36,634 bases of DNA from Deltaproteobacteria bacterium (GTDB taxonomy: Bacteria > Myxococcota_A > Polyangia > Polyangiales > JADZFZ01). The stretch lies in the NCBI GenBank assembly GCA_020854145.1, contig JADZFZ010000355.1, positions 1 to 36,634 of the forward strand. Reading direction: 5' to 3'. Made by a program: the position numbers and the translations under genes. Below the pieces are notes generated by a model. The model was not told the DNA's origin. It worked only from the letters and a program-made list of their open reading frames with translations, and did not search any database. Below are positions 25,806 through 31,799 of this stretch, piece by piece. Every line of letters starts with the position of its first letter. Positions within the stretch are counted from its first letter, which is position 1.

Positions 25806-26276
25806 TCAGCCGCGCTTCTTGGGGTCGAGATGCGCCAGAAGGTCTGCGTACGCCTTCGTCAGGGACTGCGCGAGCTTCAACGCTGCGGCGTGCGCGTCGG
25901 GGTCATCGATGTGATTGTCCGGGTGGTACCGTTCCATCAAGGAGCGATAGGCGGTCTTGACCCGCTCCAGGGAAGCGCCCTCCGGTAGCTCGAGGTTCGC
26001 GTATGCGCGCGCGAGGCTCGCCTCCGCTCCCGTGCGTGGCTTCGCGGGCTGCGGCGCCGGTCTTCCGGGCAGCGTCTCCTGTTCCGACGGCGGCTGCTTC
26101 GATCCTCCACGACCGCGGCGGCGTCGCTCGATCTCGGCGTCGAGCTCCGCGTCCGTCATCTCGCCGAGCGGCTTGGACGTCTCGCCACCGTCGGCGTCCT
26201 TCTCCCCGCGGATCCGATCCTTGAGATCCTCGATGTTCGAACGGGCGACGTCACCGAGCCGCTTGAAGATCCCCAT
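25806..26276 (-). CDS. J-domain protein with PspA-like N-terminal helix
   Basis: The 156-residue protein starts MGIFKRLGDVARSNIEDL, a short amphipathic helix very like the membrane-binding N terminus of PspA/Vipp1. A charged, Pro-rich linker follows (about 25-85). The C-terminal J domain (about 88-152) has the HPD motif in RYHPDNHIDD. J domains stimulate the ATPase of DnaK-type Hsp70 chaperones. The helix could place that activity at the membrane. GAGGCGAG lies just before the ATG. It follows the PilZ gene by 45 nt and is probably the last gene of the RNase G/E operon. It lacks the Gly/Phe and zinc-finger parts of DnaJ, so it is a class C-type co-chaperone. Confidence 0.85.
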   Translation of the reverse strand: MGIFKRLGDVARSNIEDLKDRIRGEKDADGGETSKPLGEMTDAELDAEIERRRRGRGGSKQPPSEQETLPGRPAPQPAKPRTGAEASLARAYANLELPEGASLERVKTAYRSLMERYHPDNHIDDPDAHAAALKLAQSLTKAYADLLAHLDPKKRG

Positions 26277-26321
26277 CTCGCCTCAATGTCCGTGCATCTC
26301 GACCCGCACGCTCCGCACCGC

Positions 26322-26645
26322 TCACGGCAACTTCTTGCGCTGCGTCAGCAGCTTCTCGATCAGATCCTTCGAGTAATGGGAGATGTCGGTGAAGACGACG
26401 CCCATGCCGGGTGGGTTGGTCTCCACCCGTACCACCTCGCCCACCCCCTCGATCGTCTCGACGTCGTCCATGATCACGGTGAAGCGCAGGTTCACTCGCG
26501 TGCCCACCGGCAGGGGGTGCCGGCTCTTGATGTACACGCCGGTTCTGCTGATGTTCGTGACGTACTCGTTGATGAAGGCGTCGAACGACTCGAACTCCTT
26601 GTTGATCGTCACGCGTTCGTCGCGGCGCCTCTGGTCGTCGGTCAT
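26322..26645 (-). CDS. PilZ-domain protein
   Basis: This single-domain protein has 107 residues from the ATG at 26645. It carries the c-di-GMP-type motifs: an Arg-rich RRRDER start and NISRTGVYI, matching the (D/N)xSxxG pattern. Strands with LPVGTRVNLRF and GMGVVFTDIS follow. It resembles the myxobacterial PilZ proteins whose c-di-GMP binding is not always retained. A GTG at 26648 is also in frame, but AGGGGG is better spaced for the ATG. The start overlaps the RNase G/E stop, so translation is probably coupled. A role in motility, adhesion or RNA metabolism cannot be chosen from sequence. Confidence 0.9.
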   Translation of the reverse strand: MTDDQRRRDERVTINKEFESFDAFINEYVTNISRTGVYIKSRHPLPVGTRVNLRFTVIMDDVETIEGVGEVVRVETNPPGMGVVFTDISHYSKDLIEKLLTQRKKLP

Positions 26646-28180
26646 CACGCCCCCTGCAGGTCGAACTGTTCGAGGTGGTAGTCTTTGCGGCCTTGAACCA
26701 CGACGGTGCGGGCGAAGCGCCGCTGGATCTCGTGCAGCGCATCGCGTTCTTCGTGGTTGAGGAAGTCGGCTACGGCCGGGTGTGCGTTCACGACGATCTT
26801 GTACCCTTGGATCGAGTCCTTCTCGCGACGAATCTGCCGAACGATCTCGTGACAGATGGTCTCTTTCGATTGTAGCTGGCCCGTGCCGTCGCAGTAGAAG
26901 CAGGGTTCGTTGAGCTGCCGGCCGAGGGAGTCGCGCGTCCGCTTGCGGGTCATCTCGACCAGGCCGAGCTCGCTGATGCGGACGGTCGTCGTCTTCGCCT
27001 TGTCGGTCTTGAAGGCCTCGACCAGCGCCTTGTGCACCTTGTCGCGGTGTTGGGGGCGCTCCATGTCGATGAAGTCGAGCACGATCAGACCGCCGATGTT
27101 CCTGAACCGGAGCTGGTAGGCGATCTCCTTCACAGCCTCGAGGTTGGTCTGGAGGATCGTCTCGTCGACGTCCTTCGTCCTGCCGACGAATCGGCCCGTG
27201 TTGACGTCGATCGCCGTCAGCGCCTCGGCCTGATCGATGATCAAGTGACCACCCGAGGGTAGCGGCACCTTCCGCGACAGCGCGCGTCCGATCTCGTCCT
27301 CGATGCCGTACTCGTCGAAGATCGGCTCGTCGCCGGTGTAGAGCTCGATGGCCTCGGCGCGCTCTGCCATGAACGACGTCGCGAACTGCTTCAGCCTCGT
27401 GTACTCGCGCTCGTCGTCGATCACGATCTTGTCGACCTCGACCCCGAAGTGGTCCCTCGCGGCCCGCAGGATGATGTCGAGATCCTCGTAGATGAGCGCC
27501 GGGGCGCGTGTGACCTCTTTCTGCGACTTCATGATGTCGCCCCAGAGCTTCACCAGATAGCCGATGTCGGCGCGCAGCTGCTTCTTGGTGAGCCCGGCAG
27601 CGACCGTCCGAACGACCAGCCCGCCCTGCGGTGGCCGCATCGACTCGATCGCTTCGCGCAGCCTCGCGCGTTCGCGATCGTTGCCGATGCGCTTCGAGAT
27701 CCCGATGCTGTCGTCGAGCGGCATGTAGACGACGTAGCGACCCGGAAGCGAAACGTGGCTGGTGACGCGCGCACCCTTCGTCGAGATTGGCCCCTTGGAG
27801 ATCTGGCAGACGATGCTCTGCCCCTCCTTGAGGACCTCTCGAATGGGAGTGCTCTTGTCGATCCGACGGACCCGCGGCTCGCGTCCATCGGTGCTCCCCT
27901 CGTCCTCGTCGTCGTCGCCGTCCTCACCCGCGAGGTTGGCGAGATCCTCGGGACGGATGACGTCGCTGACGTGCAGGAACGCCGCCCGATCGAGGCCGAC
28001 GTCTACGAAGGCTGCCTGCATCCCGGGTAGAACCCGGGTCACCTTGCCGAGGTAGATGTTGCCGACGAGACTGCGGCTGCGTCGACGCTCGACGGCCAGC
28101 TCCGCGATGATCCCGTTCTCGATGAGAGCGACGCGTGTCTCGCCGATGTCGACGTTGATGACGATCGCGTTTTGAGCCAT
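26645..28180 (-). CDS. rng: Ribonuclease G/E family endoribonuclease
   Basis: The 511-residue enzyme processes rRNA precursors and starts mRNA decay. It starts MAQNAIVINVDIGETRVALIENG. An S1 domain follows (about 37-125, GNIYLGKVTRVLPGMQAAFVDVG), interrupted by an acidic insert (DGDDDEDEG) near 88-96. The 5'-sensor/DNase I-like catalytic part has TAIDVNTGRFVG and GLIVLDFIDME with the metal-binding Asp residues. The zinc-link CFYCDGTG lies near residue 430. It lacks the long C-terminal degradosome scaffold of E. coli RNase E, so RNase G is the closer analogue. A TTGAGA-17-TATGCT promoter lies just upstream. The following PilZ gene overlaps its stop. Confidence 0.96.
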   Translation of the reverse strand: MAQNAIVINVDIGETRVALIENGIIAELAVERRRSRSLVGNIYLGKVTRVLPGMQAAFVDVGLDRAAFLHVSDVIRPEDLANLAGEDGDDDEDEGSTDGREPRVRRIDKSTPIREVLKEGQSIVCQISKGPISTKGARVTSHVSLPGRYVVYMPLDDSIGISKRIGNDRERARLREAIESMRPPQGGLVVRTVAAGLTKKQLRADIGYLVKLWGDIMKSQKEVTRAPALIYEDLDIILRAARDHFGVEVDKIVIDDEREYTRLKQFATSFMAERAEAIELYTGDEPIFDEYGIEDEIGRALSRKVPLPSGGHLIIDQAEALTAIDVNTGRFVGRTKDVDETILQTNLEAVKEIAYQLRFRNIGGLIVLDFIDMERPQHRDKVHKALVEAFKTDKAKTTTVRISELGLVEMTRKRTRDSLGRQLNEPCFYCDGTGQLQSKETICHEIVRQIRREKDSIQGYKIVVNAHPAVADFLNHEERDALHEIQRRFARTVVVQGRKDYHLEQFDLQGA

Positions 28181-28204
28181 CCCGGATGCCCCGCGGGTCG
28201 GGGC

Positions 28205-28233
28205 AGCATATCGACCTGGTGCCGCGGTCTCAA
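28205..28233 (-). promoter_or_regulatory. Sigma-70-type promoter of the RNase G/E operon
   Basis: On the minus strand TTGAGA (28228-28233) and TATGCT (28205-28210) are 17 nt apart. Transcription would begin near 28198, giving a leader of about 18 nt before the ATG at 28180. The -35 hexamer spans the centre of an inverted repeat. Confidence 0.55.
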
Positions 28234-28239
28234 CCGCGG
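28222..28239. promoter_or_regulatory. Perfect dyad over the -35 of the rng promoter
   Basis: CCGCGGT (28222-28228) and ACCGCGG (28233-28239) form a 7-bp perfect inverted repeat with a 4-nt spacer. It covers the predicted -35 hexamer, as expected for a repressor operator. Because cdnL lies upstream on the same strand, the RNA hairpin could instead act as its terminator, although no U-tract follows. Confidence 0.5.
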
Positions 28240-28384
28240 AGAATCTCGGTTCCGAGCTCGCTCCGATGCCCGCGTGTTGAGGTGCGCGGGCACCGGACGA
28301 CACAAGACGCGTCAGCGACCCTCGCGCGTGGCCATGGGATGGACACGCAGTGGGAGGCGCTGGTGTTGCCGTGCGAAGGAGCCG

Positions 28385-28894
28385 TCAGTTGGCGTCGAAG
28401 ATCGCCTCGATCTCGCGGCGGACGACTTCCTCGGTTTTGCCTCGCGCAACCGCGATCTCTTTGACGATCAGGTTGCGCGCGGTCTCGAGCATCCGCTTCT
28501 CGCCGAACGACAGGCTCTTCGAGGTCTTCAGCCGATAGAGATCACGCATGACCTCGGCGACGTCGAAGATGCTGCCAGTCTTGATCTTGTCCATGAAACC
28601 CCGGTAGCGGCGGTTCCACGTCTGGTTGTCGAATGCAATGGTCTTCTCACGGAGGATCTCGAAGATCTCGCGGATCTCCTCCTCCGAGATGGGCGGCCGG
28701 AGACCGACGTTCGCTGCGTTCGCTACAGGCACCATGATCTTCCGATCCGTGTCGAGGATGCGGAGGACGTAGAACTGCTGCCGGTTTCCCGCGATATCGC
28801 GCTCGTCGATCGAGATGACCTCCGCCACCCCCTGTGCGGGATAAACGGCCTTGTCACCGACCTTGAACCGGCTCTGATGCGTACGTGCCTGCAT
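28385..28894 (-). CDS. cdnL: CdnL, CarD-family RNA polymerase-binding regulator
   Basis: CdnL binds the beta subunit of RNA polymerase and stabilises open complexes at rRNA and other promoters; it is essential in M. xanthus. The ATG at 28894 gives 169 residues beginning MQARTHQSRFKVGDKAVYPAQGV, and AAGGAG lies 6 nt upstream. The N-terminal Tudor-like domain includes VYPAQGV and FYVLRIL. The C-terminal helical domain contains the conserved TWNRRYRGFMDKIKTGS with the promoter-contacting Trp, and LSFGEKRMLETAR. The frame stays open for 46 codons upstream, but homologues start at MQ..F..GD and the strong ribosome-binding site agrees. It is transcribed from a good promoter at 29068-29096 through a long leader. 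Confidence 0.96.
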   Translation of the reverse strand: MQARTHQSRFKVGDKAVYPAQGVAEVISIDERDIAGNRQQFYVLRILDTDRKIMVPVANAANVGLRPPISEEEIREIFEILREKTIAFDNQTWNRRYRGFMDKIKTGSIFDVAEVMRDLYRLKTSKSLSFGEKRMLETARNLIVKEIAVARGKTEEVVRREIEAIFDAN

Positions 28895-28916
28895 GAGCGC
28901 TCCTTCTCCGCGTTTG

Positions 28917-28951
28917 GGCGCGAAGCGCCGAGACTCCAAAACAGACTTTGG
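28917..28951 (-). other. Two consecutive hairpins in the cdnL leader
   Basis: CCAAA/TTTGG (28936-28940 with 28947-28951, 6-nt loop) and GGCGC/GCGCC (28917-28921 with 28925-28929, 3-nt loop) lie in the 165-nt leader, the second only a few nt from the AAGGAG ribosome-binding site. They may tune translation or mRNA stability. No known riboswitch class is recognised. Confidence 0.35.
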
Positions 28952-29067
28952 GCGATCTGCGGCGCTGGCCGAGGGCGCGTGTGCAACGCTCTTCGAGGTC
29001 ACCGTGTTCCCGCCTTCAGCCTTGGCCCACAAAACTTACATCTGAATACACCCAGGCCTGTGGCGGC

Positions 29068-29096
29068 ATCATAGCGAAGTGCTCGGAGCGCGTCAA
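29068..29096 (-). promoter_or_regulatory. Strong sigma-70-type promoter for cdnL
   Basis: The minus strand reads TTGACG (29091-29096), 17 nt, TATGAT (29068-29073). Five of six bases match the consensus in both hexamers, at ideal spacing. Transcription would start near 29061, giving a leader of about 165 nt before the ATG at 28894. It lies immediately downstream of the ppx stop at 29104. Confidence 0.75.
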
Positions 29097-29103
29097 CCTT
29101 GCG

Positions 29104-30000
29104 TCACACCCGCAACAGCTCGGCCGCGAGCCCGTACCGCACACCGCCGTCCGAGACGATCAGACGCGATGCTCGGGCTGCGTCGAGCAGCTCGGCCACG
29201 ATCAGGGCTCCAGCCGCGATCGGCAGCGCGCGGCGCTCGGGCATCCCGACCAGCGCGGCGCGATCTTCCACCTTCATTCGCGCGAGCCGATCCGCGAGCT
29301 CACGCACCGCGGAGGCGGCGATGACATAGCCGTGGACTCGCGCGCGGTCGTAGTCTGCCATCTTCAGAGCGAGCGCCGCGAGCGTGGTGATCGTGCCTGC
29401 CACACCCACGATCTCGGGCCGCAGGATGTGCGTGGCCCTGGCGACCTCGGCGCGCACCGCGCTACGTAGGGTCGTGATCTCCGCCTCGGTGGGCGGGTCC
29501 GAGCGCAGGAATCTCTCGGTCAGGCGAACCGAGCCGATGTCGATGCTCACGGCTTCCTCGGGACCGACGGTCCCTCGCACGATCTCGGTCGAACCGCCGC
29601 CCACGTCGACGATGGTGCGCTCCCCACGAACACCCAGGCCCGCGCTCGCGCCCGCGAAGGTCAGCTCCGCCTCGCGCTTGCCCGAGATGACTTCGATCGG
29701 GCAGCCGAGGATCTCTTCGGCGGCCCGCACGAAGTCGGCTGCGTTCGTGGCGTCACGGAGCGCGCTCGTGCCGACAGCGGCACGTCGCGATGTCGCGCGG
29801 GCGACCGCCGACAGCTCGCGCAGAGCCCCGAGCGTCCGCTCCATCGCGGCCGGTTGAAGCGCCCCGTGGACGTCCACGCCTTCGCCGAGCCGCGTGATGA
29901 TGCAGCGATCGTCGCGGGCCACGACCGCCCCATCACGCAGCTCGGCCGCGAGGCACAGGACGCTGTTGGTGCCGATGTCGAACGTCGCGACCGCGTCCAT
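29104..30000 (-). CDS. Ppx/GppA phosphatase family protein
   Basis: The family hydrolyses polyphosphate ends or pppGpp. The 298-residue protein has the ASKHA-fold blocks: FDIGTNSVLCLAAEL near 7, AVGTSALRDATNAADF near 75, ISGKREAELTFAG near 105, TIVDVGGGSTEIVRG near 128, and VGVAGTITTLAAL near 200. It has only the two N-terminal domains, like short bacterial exopolyphosphatase-type proteins, and lacks the HD-like C-terminal part of E. coli Ppx. Polyphosphate and pppGpp activity cannot be separated by eye. It starts 7 nt after the OmpA-like gene and is probably in its operon; cdnL follows but has its own promoter. Confidence 0.93.
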   Translation of the reverse strand: MDAVATFDIGTNSVLCLAAELRDGAVVARDDRCIITRLGEGVDVHGALQPAAMERTLGALRELSAVARATSRRAAVGTSALRDATNAADFVRAAEEILGCPIEVISGKREAELTFAGASAGLGVRGERTIVDVGGGSTEIVRGTVGPEEAVSIDIGSVRLTERFLRSDPPTEAEITTLRSAVRAEVARATHILRPEIVGVAGTITTLAALALKMADYDRARVHGYVIAASAVRELADRLARMKVEDRAALVGMPERRALPIAAGALIVAELLDAARASRLIVSDGGVRYGLAAELLRV

Positions 30001-30007
30001 CGAGCGG

Positions 30008-30820
30008 CTACTGAGCGGGCGACTCGAGCGCCGACAGATCGGGCAGCTCGTCGAGGTTCGGCTGAAGCACGATCTCGATCCGACGATTCTGGGCCTGCCC
30101 CTCGGGCGAGTCGTTGGGCTGGCTCGGCTGGTGCTCGCCGTACCCGGCTGCGCTGAGGCGCGTCGCGGGCAGGCCTTGGCTCTGCAGGTAACGCGTGACC
30201 TCGACCGCCCGAAGGGTCGCGAGATCCCAGTTGTCGCGTGGAATCCTGCGCGACGTGAGCGGCTGATTGTCGGTGTGACCCGCGATCTGGAAGTCGCGCG
30301 CCTCGATCGTCCTGAGGACCTGCGCGACCTCGCTGAGCGTCTGCTGGCCTTCCGGAGAGAGCGTGTACTCGCCCGAAGGAAACAGGATCCCCGCCGGCAG
30401 CTCGACGACCATGCGGCCGCGTACGATGCGGACGCGCAGCCGGCCGCTCGCCACCATGGCGCGGAACCGCTCGAGCATCCCGCGGAACTGCGCCAGACGC
30501 GCCTGGGCTTGCTGCTCGCGGCGGCGGAACTCCTCGAGCGCGCGCTGCGTGTCGGCCAAGCTCGTCCGGAGCGTCCGGCCCTCGACTCCGAGCTGTGCGA
30601 GCTGCGCGGTCATCGCCTCGTTCTCGCTCGTCAGCTCCGTGACGCGCTGGCGAAGCCTGTCGCGCTCGCGCTCGGCGTCGCCGAGGCTGCTCTCCAGCTC
30701 GCGAATCCGCCTGACTTTCGCCTGGTACTCGTCCTCCGAGTAGCCGCACCCGAACGCGCCGGCTCCGCATGTCATCGCCAACGCAGCCGCCAACCAACGC
30801 CAGCTCGACGCCGCCATCAT
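30008..30820 (-). CDS. OmpA-domain cell-envelope protein with coiled coil
   Basis: The 270-residue protein has a signal sequence with GAFGCGYSED. The Cys near 25 may be lipidated, though the lipobox is imperfect. A long coiled coil covers about 30-120 (RIRELESSLGDAERERDRLRQRVTEL). The C-terminal OmpA-like peptidoglycan-binding domain (about 130-260) has FPSGEYTLSPEGQQTLSEVAQVL, AGHTDNQP, and GYGEHQPSQPNDSPEGQAQNRRIEI, with the Asp and Arg that contact diaminopimelate. It should tether an envelope layer to peptidoglycan. Two ATGs (30820 and 30817) follow GGAGG; the second has better spacing. The downstream Ppx gene is 7 nt away. Confidence 0.92.
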   Translation of the reverse strand: MMAASSWRWLAAALAMTCGAGAFGCGYSEDEYQAKVRRIRELESSLGDAERERDRLRQRVTELTSENEAMTAQLAQLGVEGRTLRTSLADTQRALEEFRRREQQAQARLAQFRGMLERFRAMVASGRLRVRIVRGRMVVELPAGILFPSGEYTLSPEGQQTLSEVAQVLRTIEARDFQIAGHTDNQPLTSRRIPRDNWDLATLRAVEVTRYLQSQGLPATRLSAAGYGEHQPSQPNDSPEGQAQNRRIEIVLQPNLDELPDLSALESPAQ

Positions 30821-30842
30821 GCCCTCCGTGGATAGGCGCGCG

Positions 30843-30872
30843 AGGCTACGGGTGCCGTGACCTCATCGTCAA
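30843..30872 (-). promoter_or_regulatory. Candidate promoter of the OmpA-like/ppx operon
   Basis: TTGACG (30867-30872) and TAGCCT (30843-30848) on the minus strand are 18 nt apart. The -35 is good and the -10 is poor (three of six). Its position about 25 nt before the start codon fits. Confidence 0.35.
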
Positions 30873-30970
30873 CGCTCCTCTGAGTTCCGGCCTGATTTTC
30901 CGGGAGTCATGGAAATCATTGACAAATTTGGCTGCACGCCTGAGTGTGGCAGAATCAGATCCAAGTTATG

Positions 30971-31022
30971 TATAATTTAGATGCTTTTTAGGTTGACACG
31001 GCGAGTGACGTGACAATACAGT
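30971..31022 (+). promoter_or_regulatory. AT-rich promoter region of the histone-like gene
   Basis: A perfect TTGACA lies at 30993-30998, with TACAGT at 31017-31022 (18 nt spacing), giving a start near 31029 and a short leader with AGAGGAGG before the ATG at 31056. A perfect TATAAT also lies at 30971-30976, but only weak -35 sequence precedes it. The stretch from about 30890 to 31020 is far richer in A and T than the rest of the window. Confidence 0.5.
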
Positions 31023-31055
31023 GCGCGACGTAACTCGTTCCCAGAGGAGGAAGTG

Positions 31056-31406
31056 ATGGCAGAAGCGAAGAAGAAGCCCGCGAAGAAGGCAACTGCGAAG
31101 AAGGCCCCTGCGAAGAAGGCGACCGCCGCCAAGAAGGCGACCGCGAAGAAGCCGGCCGCCAAGAAGGCGACCGCGAAGAAGGCGACCAAGAAGGCGGCCG
31201 GTAAGAAGCCAGCTGCCAAGAAGGCGGGGGCGAAGAAGGCGGCGGCGAAGAAGCCAGCTGCCAAGAAGGCGGGCGCCAAGAAGGCCGCAGCGAAGAAGCC
31301 CGCCGCACCTAAGAAAGCTGCGGCCAAGAAGAAGGGTGCCGGCGAGGGCGCTCCGCCAAACCCTACGTTCAACGCCCCGGAGCCGTCGACGGTCCCCGGG
31401 AGCTGA
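31056..31406 (+). CDS. Histone H1-like Lys/Ala-rich DNA-binding protein
   Basis: The 116-residue protein is almost entirely made of AKK, PAKKA and AAKK units (residues 5-93), like the tail of eukaryotic histone H1 and the basic tails of some bacterial HU and Hc1 proteins. It should bind DNA or RNA non-specifically through charge. The last 23 residues ([23 protein letters not shown]) are uncharged and Pro-rich. An exact 15-residue duplication covers 51-65 and 66-80 ([15 protein letters not shown]). AGAGGAGG with 5 nt spacing favours the ATG at 31056 over the adjacent GTG at 31053. The strong ribosome-binding site and AT-rich promoter suggest high expression. No folded domain is visible. Confidence 0.9.
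   Translation: MAEAKKKPAKKATAKKAPAKKATAAKKATAKKPAAKKATAKKATKKAAGKKPAAKKAGAKKAAAKKPAAKKAGAKKAAAKKPAAPKKAAAKKKGAGEGAPPNPTFNAPEPSTVPGS
31206..31295 (+). repeat. 45-bp tandem duplication in the histone-like gene
   Basis: Two adjacent 45-bp units (31206-31250 and 31251-31295) encode the identical 15-residue sequence [15 protein letters not shown]. They differ at a few synonymous positions. A third, partial unit follows ([12 protein letters not shown]). Confidence 0.8.
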
Positions 31407-31413
31407 GCCCGGT

Positions 31414-31434
31414 CGAGCAGCAAGAGCTTGCTCG
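31414..31434 (+). terminator. Possible terminator of the histone-like gene
   Basis: CGAGCA (31414-31419) and TGCTCG (31429-31434) pair around a 9-nt loop, 8 nt after the stop codon. The only T-run (TTTT near 31453) is about 19 nt further on, so the fit to an intrinsic terminator is partial. Confidence 0.4.
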
Positions 31435-31529
31435 AAAGCTCGCGCTCACGGGTTTTCTGGTAGCGCCGGGGCTGGACAACGGACGCACGGATTGATGTCC
31501 GCGGCTGGCCCCTCCAGGGCGACGTTCTC

Positions 31530-31557
31530 GCGGCGGCCTTCCTAGACAGGTCGCCGC
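31530..31557 (+). other. Stable 10-bp hairpin in non-coding gap
   Basis: GCGGCGGCCT (31530-31539) pairs with AGGTCGCCGC (31548-31557) through ten pairs including one G-U, closing an 8-nt loop. No T-run follows on either strand. It may be part of a structured RNA. Confidence 0.45.
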
Positions 31558-31602
31558 AGCGCCCGAGTTACCAGGCCCGTTCGACGCGCAGATCAGGTTG
31601 GG

Positions 31603-31645
31603 GCGCCGATGCCGCTTGCGAGAGGTCGCAAGGGGACTTCGGCGC
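31603..31645 (+). other. Two-stem hairpin in non-coding gap
   Basis: An outer 7-bp stem (GCGCCGA 31603-31609 with TCGGCGC 31639-31645) encloses an internal loop. An inner 6-bp stem follows (CTTGCG 31615-31620 with CGCAAG 31627-31632) with loop AGAGGT. The purine-rich loop resembles a ribosome-binding or protein-binding loop. No RNA family is recognised. Confidence 0.4.
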
Positions 31646-31799
31646 TCGGGCCTTTCTGGACGCGCTCGCGTCTCCGAGTCGACACACGCCGCTCGCGACC
31701 CGAGCAATCCAATCGGCTTTGCCGTAGGATGTTTTCGTGGCGTACGGGAGGCCGGAGCCGACGGCATGGAGGGTGCCCATCGATGCGTCGGAGGCATCG

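Larger units (their letters stand above)
31407..31799. other. 393-nt gap with three hairpins, no convincing gene
   Basis: No reading frame here has a ribosome-binding site and normal codon bias. Three inverted repeats are visible and listed separately (31414-31434, 31530-31557, 31603-31645). The gap separates the histone-like gene from the VanW gene and may hold a long 3' untranslated region, a small RNA, or only terminators. Confidence 0.5.
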
